NCBI GenBank assembly: GCA_013306675.1
Contig: JABLUY010000015.1
Span: 1-64,000, forward strand
Direction: 5' to 3'
Source of the DNA: Thraustochytrium sp. TN22
Lineage: Eukaryota > Sar > Bigyra > Thraustochytrida > Thraustochytriidae
DNA length: 64,000 nt
Shown: in pieces, positions 50,180 to 58,839 of the stretch
Layout of the letters: each line of letters opens with the position of its first letter
How positions within the stretch are numbered: position 1 is the first letter of the stretch
Made by a program: the position numbers and the translations under genes
Notes under the pieces: generated by a model
What the model was told of the DNA's origin: nothing
Seen by the model: the letters and a program-made list of their open reading frames with translations, nothing else
Databases searched by the model: none

Positions 50180-52960
50180 ATGGCGCGCTCGACTCGGAGC
50201 AAGGGGCACGGGCAGGAGCAGCAGCAGCAGCGGCAGGACGAGCGGCGGGCGCTCGAGAAGGAGGGGAGCGAGGACGAGGAGAAGGGCGGGGCGGAAGTGC
50301 TGGAGGCAGGGAAAGCGGCCTCGAAGCGGACGGCGGCCGCCGCGGGCAAGACGCGCGCTGGCAAGCGCAAGAGCAAGCAGTACGACGAAGACGACTTCGT
50401 CAGCGACGACGCGGACGACAACGACAACGACGACGAAGACGAGAACGACGACGAAGACGAGAACGACGACGAAGACGAGAACGACGACGATCAGGAGAAG
50501 CAGACGGCGCGGATGAAGCCAACTAAGAAGCGATCCACCCTTGCGCAGCGGCGCCAGCAGCAAGGCAGCGCGTCCGACGAGGAGCAGGACAAGCACCAGG
50601 ACCAGGAGGGCCGCGACATGGAGGACACCGAGGCCGACCTGGACTCGCTCGAAGCCTCCGCCGCCAAGCGTTTCGCGCACCTGCTCAAGCCTATCCGCGA
50701 CATGGCAGAGAACTGGAATATCGACATCGCAACGGAACTCATGAGCTACCTCGAGGAGCTGGACAGCCTGGTCATCAACTTCGAGGGAGGGGACGCCGGA
50801 CTCAACTTCGCCGAGGCCGCGCTGGTCATTCAGCAGTCCACAGTTGTCTACAGCAAGAAAGTGGAGTTCCTCTACACGCTGGTCTTCCGCACGCTTGACC
50901 TGCTCTGCGACGTGCGGGAGGCCGACACTGCCGGCGAGGCAGGCAACGCCGGTGCTGGCCGTGACCGACGCAAGGCGCGCAAGAGCATGGCTGAGGTCGC
51001 TGCCGACGAGCGTGAGCATTTTCTCCTGCTCGACGACGTCATCCCGGTAGCCCAGAACACGCTTCTCAAGGGTGACGAGGCGCGCGCAGACCGCTCCGAG
51101 GGCCTCCGCGAAAGGATACCCTTCGCGCTCCTGGCGGGTCGCGCTGGCATGGGCGACGCCAACGCGGCCTTTAAGATGATGAGCTGCAGCCTCGATGCCA
51201 CAGGCGCCTTCATTCTAGACGTTGACCGCCATGCGGCCGCATCCGCCGGCGGTGCCGGTCTCGCTGGTGCGCACGAGCGTGCGGGCGCGCCCGGCGAGGA
51301 CGACAGCGACGACGACGAGAAGGACGCTCGCGACGACGCTGAAAGCCCGGCCTACTTCTTCGATGGCGCAGCCGGCGCTGGCGGTGCCGCTCGCGGCGAC
51401 GAGGTTGACGATGACGATCTGCCCATGATGGCGCCGGATGACGACTTCGACGACCACCAAGGCGCCATGGGCGGCTTCGATTCGCCAGGACGTCAGGAAA
51501 CCGCGCTCGGCCACCGCGCTGGCGCAGTCGCGCCCCCGAGCACTGGCCTTCGGCGCCGCGAGGGCGTCGAATACGACGAACGCGAAGAAGATGACGACGA
51601 TGCGAGCGAGACCACTGACCCGTGGGCTCGACTGGACCCGCATGATGAGGGTTCTGCACGCGATCTGCGCCCGCTCAAGCCGGGCAAGACGTGGAAGGTG
51701 CCGGCCAGCTTGCGCCTGAGTGCCGCCAAGACCAAAACCAAGGCTGCCGCGGCCCAGGCGGACCGCGCGTACAGGGACCTGCTTTTCTCCATGGCCGCCA
51801 ACCCGCGCCTCGTTTCGCGTCTGCCCCTGCGCACGGACACCGTCCTATTTCCCGAGTTCCGCGCGTACGCGACCGAGCGCCGCCGCGCGCTGCGGTCGTT
51901 AACGCGTGCAAGTGCCGGCCAGAAGGCGGCGCTACAGGACGAGGATGCGGCGCGCGTGGACGATGAAGAGGAGGCCGCAGCAATGCACCTGGCCTTCGAC
52001 AACGTCGCAGACGGCGACCTGGAGGCGATGGCCGACGATGATGACGGCCCGGGCTTCATGGGCAGTGCTGATGGCGACGATGACGTGTACCACGGCGCGG
52101 CCGGCGGCGATCTGAACTTTGGCTTCGCCGCTGGCAACGACAGCGACGACGACGGCGGCGATGGCGCACTGCGCGGCTTTGGTTCCAGCAATCTTGTTTT
52201 GGGAGACGCGGCCCTCGCCGGAACAGCGCCGGACTCCTACGTCGACATGGTGCGCGCCCACCTGCAGAGATACATGGAGTCTGCGAATCAGTGGGCCTCG
52301 GAGTCGAAACTCCACGCGCGCGTGCGCCAATGGGAGGACAAAATTGAGCCCTTCCTTGAGGAGCAGTCGGAACATCCGCCCTTTGACATACACGACTACG
52401 GCGAGCGCCTGCTTGACAATTTCCGCGCCTCCGGCGCTGCACAGGACCAGGAGGTCGCCTTCGAGGATCTCACCTCACGTCTCGGCGCGCTGCGCACGGA
52501 AGAGGCGGGTGCGTGCCGCCGCGGGCGGGCCTCTGCGGTCGCCTCTTCTTCTTCGAACACTGGCGCTGCTGCGACGACCGGCGTCGAGCAGTTCGAGGTG
52601 TGCCGCGCCTTCTTGGCTTCGCTGCAGCTGGCCAACAACGGTAACGTGGCGCTGATCCACGAGTCCAACGACGCGCCGCTACGCATCAAGGTGCTCGACA
52701 CCATGTTGGCCAACGAGCGCCTCGAGACCTATCGCGCACCTTCGATCCGCGCTCTCGAGGAGGACCAGGAACGCGTGAAGCTCGACGAGGCTCTCGAGTC
52801 CGCGGACGAGGAGAGCGACGAAGGCGACGCCGAGGACGAGAGCGAGGCTGAGGATCGCCGACCAGAGGTCGACTCGCCCACGCCTCTGCGTGCCGCCAAG
52901 AAGGCCAAGCTGGCCGCCGCCTCGTCTGGGGGGCGCAGCAGCGCCCCGCAAAAGATCTGA
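50180..52960 (+). CDS. NCAPH2: Condensin-2 complex subunit H2 (CAP-H2)
   Basis: The ATG at 50180 gives 926 residues. Residues about 164-255 match the N-terminal kleisin domain of CAP-H2: RFAHLLKPIRDMAENWNIDI, then SYLEELDSLVINFEGG, NFAEAALVIQQSTVVYSKKVE and LYTLVFRTLDLL. A middle region with DVIPVAQNTLLK and acidic runs follows. The C-terminal winged-helix domain is clear, with YVDMVRAHLQRYMESANQW, KLHARVRQWEDKIEPFLEEQ and PPFDIHDYGERLL. It bridges SMC2/SMC4 heads in condensin II during chromosome compaction. An unusual 160-residue charged extension precedes the kleisin domain, including tandem NDDEDE repeats (about 81-103). Its presence implies the whole condensin II complex. Confidence 0.93.
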   Translation: MARSTRSKGHGQEQQQQRQDERRALEKEGSEDEEKGGAEVLEAGKAASKRTAAAAGKTRAGKRKSKQYDEDDFVSDDADDNDNDDEDENDDEDENDDEDENDDDQEKQTARMKPTKKRSTLAQRRQQQGSASDEEQDKHQDQEGRDMEDTEADLDSLEASAAKRFAHLLKPIRDMAENWNIDIATELMSYLEELDSLVINFEGGDAGLNFAEAALVIQQSTVVYSKKVEFLYTLVFRTLDLLCDVREADTAGEAGNAGAGRDRRKARKSMAEVAADEREHFLLLDDVIPVAQNTLLKGDEARADRSEGLRERIPFALLAGRAGMGDANAAFKMMSCSLDATGAFILDVDRHAAASAGGAGLAGAHERAGAPGEDDSDDDEKDARDDAESPAYFFDGAAGAGGAARGDEVDDDDLPMMAPDDDFDDHQGAMGGFDSPGRQETALGHRAGAVAPPSTGLRRREGVEYDEREEDDDDASETTDPWARLDPHDEGSARDLRPLKPGKTWKVPASLRLSAAKTKTKAAAAQADRAYRDLLFSMAANPRLVSRLPLRTDTVLFPEFRAYATERRRALRSLTRASAGQKAALQDEDAARVDDEEEAAAMHLAFDNVADGDLEAMADDDDGPGFMGSADGDDDVYHGAAGGDLNFGFAAGNDSDDDGGDGALRGFGSSNLVLGDAALAGTAPDSYVDMVRAHLQRYMESANQWASESKLHARVRQWEDKIEPFLEEQSEHPPFDIHDYGERLLDNFRASGAAQDQEVAFEDLTSRLGALRTEEAGACRRGRASAVASSSSNTGAAATTGVEQFEVCRAFLASLQLANNGNVALIHESNDAPLRIKVLDTMLANERLETYRAPSIRALEEDQERVKLDEALESADEESDEGDAEDESEAEDRRPEVDSPTPLRAAKKAKLAAASSGGRSSAPQKI

Positions 52961-53111
52961 CTTGCGTCTTTGAACGCACCGGCACCGGCACCGCACAACA
53001 CTAAGACTTTTCCACCTCTTTCTTTTCTCCGCCGAGAAGAGTGAGATAACACCATTGCACACTGGATACTCTCAAATTGCTTGAATCTCTCACCCGGCAG
53101 TCTACCTACGC

Positions 53112-54115
53112 CTAGTAGCTACGCCGCACGTAAGGGCTCCTGCTCTCTGGGAGCGCCGTATCGCGCGTCCCGCGCACCTCGGGGGACGTCAAAACGCAGC
53201 CAGCACTCCGCCTTTTAGGTTCCGAACAGCCCGCTTCATGGTGGCCGTGCGATCCGGAGGATTTCAGCAGGTGCATGACGCTGACGACCCTGAAAAGAAG
53301 CTGCGGCCCGCAAAATTCGGGACATCCACCGTCTGGCGCGCAGTAGGACAGCGCGCCGAAGCCCCATCTCCGTGCAGACCTTGGCCCATTCAGCGCGGGC
53401 ACGCGAGCGGAAGCGCTTCCAATTTAGAAACCTGCACAAGCGGGCAGCGCACGAGGTGCAACTCTTCGATACAGTCGGTCTCGGCCTGGCACCTCGCGCA
53501 GGCCAAGCAATGGCCGCCTGTGAGGGCTTCAGGCTGCACGAGGGCATGCATGCAGGCCGCCAGCTTATATCGCTGACCTTGGCCGGCTCCTGAGAGAGGG
53601 ATACTAACTTAGAGGTCCCAGAACGGGTCAAAGTCGATCCTCGCGGGCCCGCAATTGCGGCACATGATGCGCAACCGCATCAACCAGCCCGCAATGCGTC
53701 TTTGACCAGGCTCCAGTTCGCGAGCCTGTACGCGTTCCATCACACAGTCGCCTGGGTTGCGCTGGATGCGCCCGCAACATCCTCGTCCCGAATCTCGCGG
53801 TAGCGGGGCGAGCAGACCCGAGTGAGATTCTTGTGGAGGGTGTTCAGGAAGAAGAGGAGGAACACCTGGGCCATCTGTTGCTGGTGCCGGCCGAAGTAAG
53901 GCACGGCCTTCTTCATGAGCTCTTTACTGGCGCGTTGCGCGTAGGCGACTGCCAAGCGTCCTGAAAGGCGGTCGTCAGGGGCCGCGCATCCGCGTTCCGC
54001 GACGGCGTCCCCCACCTTCTCCACGAATGGTATGCAGTGCAAAAGGCTCTGCAGCATGGTATTCATGAAGCATATGTTCCCAAGGTTGGTCAGGCCGCAG
54101 GCTGCGCCGGCAGAG
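53112..54115 (-). pseudogene. Decayed copy of the ubiquitin protease catalytic domain
   Basis: Piecewise minus-strand translation matches the intact USP at 58840-60774 over almost the whole catalytic domain: CGLTNLGNICFMNTMLQSLL at the 5' end, then AYAQRASKELMKKAVPYFG, RYREIRDEDVAGASSATQA, and near the 3' end SSGSHGHHEAGC and LPESRSPYV. The frames shift between these parts and stops intervene. Conserved QQDAQEF has become QQMAQVF, and CRNC-type zinc ligands are not readable. The upstream N-terminal region of the gene is not found here. The relic and the gene point the same way, 5 kb apart. Confidence 0.85.
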
Positions 54116-54763
54116 CCTAGAGTACGCTGTACCCACGGAGCGCGCTCTACACAATCAAGAGCTGATCTCTGGCGACTCGTGAGTTGGCACCCAAGCGCAC
54201 TGCAGCTTCTCTGGTCGCTCGCCGCCTTCAAGTCGGTCAGACTTCACTCTCCGGCAGAGGGCGACAAGGCCTGGCCTTTCTATGGCAGGCTCTGCCCGGC
54301 AAGGTGTTGCCGGCTTGAAATTAGTTGCAGCCCGCGAAGCGACACTGCAAGCTTCTGGGTCCCCCGATACTGGCTACGTGAGACCATCTCGCGCGCGACA
54401 CGGAGCAACCCGACTCGCAATCGCGCAACTCGGAGGAACACCCCACCCCAGCTAAATAGCTAGCTCGCCTAGGATAGCGAGCCTGAGGTTGATTAGCTGG
54501 CTGCAAATGTCGCCCACGCCACCACCTTCACAAGCGTGGATACGGCGCCCTGGCTGTGAGCGAGGCTCTCCAAGTCGCCCGCCCCACGGCCGGCCCGGGG
54601 GGCAAACCTCGTTTGCGCTGCGCAGCAGAGCTGTGCGCGCGCCGAAGCACGCAAGGTCGCGGCGCGCAGCTGAGGCCCTGGCGCCAGCTCCTCCGGCTCT
54701 AGCGCGCAGCGTGCCGCGCTTGGTGGAGGGAAGGTGTGCCAAGCCCCGCGGACGCGGGCCGCC
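54116..54763. other. Intergenic, sulfatase upstream region
   Basis: 0.65 kb without a recognisable gene, with a TAGCTAGCTC motif near 54457-54468. It probably contains the sulfatase promoter. Confidence 0.45.
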
Positions 54764-56485
54764 ATGCGAGGCAAGAGAGCAGCAGCGATCCTGTCGCTGT
54801 CGTTGTCGTTGTCGCTGTCGCTGTCGCTGCTGCTGCTGCTGCTCACGCAGGTAGCGCAGGCCGTCGCGAGCATTGGCGACTTCAAGTCGCCGCCTGAAGA
54901 TCCGCCAAAGCCGAATATTATCTTCATCTTGGTTGATGATCTCGGCTATGCAGACCTCGGCTATCGCAATAACAATCAGATTGACACACCGCACATGGAT
55001 GCGCTCGTGAAGCGCGGCGTGGATCTGACAGGCTATTATACGCACTCCGTATGCTCTCCAAGCCGCGCGGCCTTCATCACTGGTCGGTACTCACACCACA
55101 CGGGAGTGCATGACTGGCTCCGGCCGGCGGACAACATTGCCGTCGAAGCCGAGGAGACCTTCTTGCCTGAGAAGTTCAAGGAGGCTGGGTATGCAACGCA
55201 CATGATCGGGAAGTGGCATCTCGGGCACCATGCCTGGAAGTACACCCCCACTTACCGTGGCTTCGACTCGTACTATGGCCTCCTGACGGCCTGCGGAGAC
55301 TACTTCATGGGCCTTTCGAGCGTCCAGAGGATCTGGTTCCAGTACCTGGAGGCGACGGCGCCCAAGTGCAACGTGGAGTCATGCGTGCGCGTGCCATGGG
55401 AGGCGCAGCTTCGGTACTCAACCGAAGACTTTTCGCAGAAGGCCGTCGAGGTCATCAATCGGCATGGCGCGTCAGAATCAACGGAACCTTTGTTCCTCTT
55501 TGTCTCATACCAGGCCATGCACATGGGCGGAGTTGGGTTCCAGCCGAACCAAGTCCCGCCGCACTACGTTGAGCCCTACCTGACGCGCCTCGGCCCGGGA
55601 AGGCGCAGACAGTTCGCGGGAATGCTCGCAGCGCTCGACAAGGGTGTTGGCGAGATCCTGGCAGCGCTCTCTCTCAATGGAATGACGGAGAGCAATACCC
55701 TCGTAGTCGTCTCAACCGACAACGGCGGGCCTACCGAGCTCATCGACGCCATTGGTAGTCGCAATACGCCGCTCCGCGGTGGGAAGCACTCACTATACGA
55801 CGGCGGTACGCGCGGCGTTGCCTTTGCTTCCGGCTTTGGCATCCGCAATCGCGGAGGCGCCTACAATGGGCTCATGCACATCACGGATTGGTTTGCGACA
55901 TTTGGCGAGTTGGCTGGCTTCTCGCTCGAAACGAATCGCCCGCTCGACAGCGTGTCTCATTGGGCACAACTCTCAGCGTCAAGTGACGAAGAGACGCTCG
56001 AGTTGGAACCCGCGCGCACGACGGTCGTCCTCGGTAACGCTTCGGAGCACGGCATCGGCTTTGGCATGGTCGTCGACGGCGAGGGTGGCCGACGCTGGAA
56101 AATCATTCACGGAACACCAGGCGTGCCCGACAAGTGGAGCGAGCTTGAGAACGGAGACCTCGTCGCCGACGACGATTGCAGATCGGAGCACATGCTTAAG
56201 CGTGACGGCGATCCGTGCCCGGGAGGCTACTGCCTGTTCGAGCTCACCCCGGACCCTCGGGAGGAGAACGAGCTTTCGCAACAAAAGGACTACGCTGCTG
56301 TTCTTGAGCGCATGCGCAATATACTGGAGGATGAGCTCCTGACATACCGGAACATCCATGCTGACTGCGCGAAAGCCCCGAAGCCAAAGTACGAGGAGCA
56401 CATTGGGTACGCATGGTGGCCCTATTGTGGCGACCTCAAAGCGCAGCACGTTGACTTCACAATCGCAGCAAGCTCGAACAACTAA
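54764..56485 (+). CDS. Secreted or lysosomal sulfatase, arylsulfatase B-like
   Basis: The frame opens at a GTG, but the ATG at 54764 gives 573 residues starting MRGKRAAAILSLSL, a classical signal peptide whose core is an unusual run of Leu-Ser pairs encoded by a CTGTCG hexamer repeat (residues 10-27). The mature enzyme starts PNIIFILVDDLGYADLG with metal ligands Asp58 and Asp59. The sulfatase signature CSPSRAAFITGRYS (97-110) holds Cys97, which the formylglycine-generating enzyme would convert. GKWHLGHHAWKYTPTYRGFD, STDNGG and PLRGGKHSLYDGGTRG complete the active site and resemble arylsulfatase B and its relatives. It would remove sulfate esters from polysaccharides or glycosaminoglycan-like substrates. 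All catalytic motifs are intact. Confidence 0.93.
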   Translation: MRGKRAAAILSLSLSLSLSLSLLLLLLTQVAQAVASIGDFKSPPEDPPKPNIIFILVDDLGYADLGYRNNNQIDTPHMDALVKRGVDLTGYYTHSVCSPSRAAFITGRYSHHTGVHDWLRPADNIAVEAEETFLPEKFKEAGYATHMIGKWHLGHHAWKYTPTYRGFDSYYGLLTACGDYFMGLSSVQRIWFQYLEATAPKCNVESCVRVPWEAQLRYSTEDFSQKAVEVINRHGASESTEPLFLFVSYQAMHMGGVGFQPNQVPPHYVEPYLTRLGPGRRRQFAGMLAALDKGVGEILAALSLNGMTESNTLVVVSTDNGGPTELIDAIGSRNTPLRGGKHSLYDGGTRGVAFASGFGIRNRGGAYNGLMHITDWFATFGELAGFSLETNRPLDSVSHWAQLSASSDEETLELEPARTTVVLGNASEHGIGFGMVVDGEGGRRWKIIHGTPGVPDKWSELENGDLVADDDCRSEHMLKRDGDPCPGGYCLFELTPDPREENELSQQKDYAAVLERMRNILEDELLTYRNIHADCAKAPKPKYEEHIGYAWWPYCGDLKAQHVDFTIAASSNN

Positions 56486-56728
56486 AATCATGGATCTGCA
56501 GTTGCCAAAGTGAGGCTTCCGGCACGAGCTCCGTCAGCTCCACTTCAGAGCTGCCCCGCTCCCCCGCCGCAGGCGATCCAAGTCCAAGTCTGCACTGGCA
56601 CTTGCACTTGCGCATAAGCTACATTGAGAACAAAGCTGAGGAAAGAGAAACAGGGGTTGAGAGGATGAGCGACCTTCGCCGCTTCGCTTCTCGCGGCGTC
56701 AGGAGCCACCAGGAGCGACTGGGAACCG

Positions 56729-57523
56729 TTAGGAGTGGAGGCTGCCCTCGTCCGGCTCTTGTAGCATCTTCCAGGCTAATGGCTCGTCCAGCAGGGCGGC
56801 GACCGCGCCACCGCCACGCACGTCGACTGCGACCGCGACACAATGTTCGTCGTCGAGCTCGCACACGCGAAAGGCGAAGACGTGGTCCGGATGGCCGTCT
56901 AAGAAGAGCCGCGCCTTACCGTCCGCCTCCTCAAGGTCGAATGATGCGCGTTGCAGTCCAAAACCGATGCCCACGCCGATGGCCTTGATGTAGGCTTCCT
57001 TGAGGCTCCAGTACTTGTAAAAACGGCGCAAGTGCGCCTCGCCGAGCCCATGGCCACGCGCGCCTCGCCGAATGCTGCGCCACTCGTCGTCGGTGAAGGA
57101 GGAACGCAGCGTTGTGAAGAACTCCTCCACCGAGCGCCCACCCGTCGGCATCTCATACTTCATCAAGTCTACGCCAACGCACTGCGACGGGTGGCTCACG
57201 AGGACCACCCAGTCGCCGTGGTGCGACAGGTTGAAGCTGAAGGCGCCCGGATCCGGCTCGGCAATGATAGGCTTGCCTTTGTCGGTTCGTGCGAGCACCA
57301 AGTCCTCAGGCGCCACCTGCAACGCGGCGGCCGCCATGCTGCGGATCATGACTCGGCCCGCGAGCGCCCTGCGCTGGTCGATCTCGAAGCGGAACTTCTG
57401 CACACGCGTACGTTCCTCTTCCTGCACGCTCGCTAGCAGCGCCTCCCAGCGCGCCTCGTCCGGCTGCCAGCTCGTCGCGCGCAGCGCCCACGCCTGGAGC
57501 TGGGCATGGTCCGCCTCGCTCAT
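56729..57523 (-). CDS. AASDHPPT: 4'-phosphopantetheinyl transferase, AASDHPPT type
   Basis: The ATG at 57523 gives 264 residues; longer in-frame sequence upstream is not conserved. The enzyme moves phosphopantetheine from CoA to a serine of carrier-protein domains (fatty acid, polyketide or PUFA synthases, aminoadipate reductase). Motifs in order: KGKPIIAEPDPGAFSFNLSH, HGDWVVLVSHPSQCVGVDLM with Asp119, RSVEEFF, and FYKYWSLKEAYIKAIGVGIG with Glu176, both magnesium ligands of the Sfp/AASDHPPT fold. LDDEHCVAVAVD follows near the end. This is the only intact copy in the window; two decayed relatives lie at 4558-4826 and 44030-44950. It is also not next to trpA, unlike both relics. Confidence 0.93.
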   Translation of the reverse strand: MSEADHAQLQAWALRATSWQPDEARWEALLASVQEEERTRVQKFRFEIDQRRALAGRVMIRSMAAAALQVAPEDLVLARTDKGKPIIAEPDPGAFSFNLSHHGDWVVLVSHPSQCVGVDLMKYEMPTGGRSVEEFFTTLRSSFTDDEWRSIRRGARGHGLGEAHLRRFYKYWSLKEAYIKAIGVGIGFGLQRASFDLEEADGKARLFLDGHPDHVFAFRVCELDDEHCVAVAVDVRGGGAVAALLDEPLAWKMLQEPDEGSLHS

Positions 57524-58301
57524 GGCCCCGCCACGCGAGCGCCGACAACAGACAGCCGGGCAGCCTCCAGGATCCTCGCCACGGCGGCGCCGCCTTCGCC
57601 CTGCTGCTCCGGCGCGCTTAGCGCCGGCTGGAATCCTGTTCTGCCGCGCCTTGGCGTCGTTGACGAGGCACGGCGGCTCGTATGTTGCGGCACCGATGCC
57701 TTTGGAGTGCCTATTATCGGTACCATGGTATGGAAGTACCACCCACCGTAGTGGTGGCACAAGGCGCGCGCGAGAGGGGACTGGGGCTGTTGACACGCGC
57801 AAGGGTGTGGCCGCAGACAACGTAAATGCACAGAATTGACCTAATCCGAACGTAGGCGCCGAGAAAGCGGGTGAGCAACGATCACTCGAGCAAACACCGT
57901 AGGAGTGCGATTTGTTCGCGTCGCAAACGATTCCTCGCGCCGCAAACTCTGGTGAAGGAGCCGGCAGGACAGCTGTGACCCTCCTCTCTGCCTGGGTTCT
58001 TTTCATCTTCAGCGACGCAATGCTCCTTGAAAACCTTCCAGGACGACCTGATGTGGGTCACGCGTGGCTTCCGCTTCTTCAGCTCGATCCGTGCGGACTT
58101 CTTGAAATCGGCGTGCCTTGCAGGGAGCGACGCCAGTCTTCGGGCTTCCTACTCCGCTCTATTGCGCCTGGAAGTAGCTGATGGCGGGTCCATTTGATCG
58201 GCGAAGGCGTACGTGGCAGAGTCCTTGGCCCTTCTTGGCACGCTCAGTTGCGCCAACTGTGCGCTGCTCACTGCTCGCGATCTGCTTCAATATGGAGCCT
58301 C

Positions 58302-58302
<1 letters not shown>
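57524..58302. other. Intergenic upstream of the PPTase, no recognised gene
   Basis: Contains the PPTase upstream region with a near-palindrome around 57719-57750 (GTACCATGGTATGGAAGTAC). Short open frames on both strands lack motifs. Confidence 0.4.

Positions 58303-58379
<77 letters not shown>
58303..58379. repeat. (TG)n dinucleotide microsatellite
   Basis: About 38 uninterrupted TG/GT pairs. It forms poly-Cys-Val or poly-Thr-His open frames on both strands that are not genes. Confidence 0.98.
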
Positions 58380-58380
<1 letters not shown>

Positions 58381-58839
58381 GGCGTCGACGGAGAGCCCCT
58401 GGGCCGCCTGCTGCCTTTCGTTTGTGGCAAGCTTCGCCTTGCAGACCGCAAGGGGAGGCTCTTGGCGGGCGACTGCATGATGCACATCTTCTTTGACCAC
58501 TTCGTGTGCGATTTGATGAAGTTCCTGGCCACCTACTCGGCGTCAGTAAGCCGTGACGAACCAGGTTCCGCGCCCTCCATCACAAGCTTGCATTTGTTGC
58601 TTCCCTACGCCCCGCGACTCGCCAAACAAAACCGTTCTCATCCTTGAGCGCCCTTCCCTCGAGCGCCTCGCACAACCACGCCGCTCGCGCACTCCACGCG
58701 CCCGCGCCCTGCTCCCTCGCGCGCGCGTCGAGCGCCAGCCCGCTGCAGTTCCCCATTTGCCGCCCATACAAAACTGCCAGCCATTTTCGGTCACCATGGA
58801 ATTGCTTGCCCGATTCCTTTCACCCTCCGCAATCGATTC
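58380..58839. other. Intergenic, USP 3' flank
   Basis: 0.46 kb after the TG tract, up to the stop of the ubiquitin protease. No motif recognised. Confidence 0.4.

Noticed and set aside
58181-58647. Poly-Cys-Val and poly-Thr-His frames
   Set aside because: They come from the TG dinucleotide tract.
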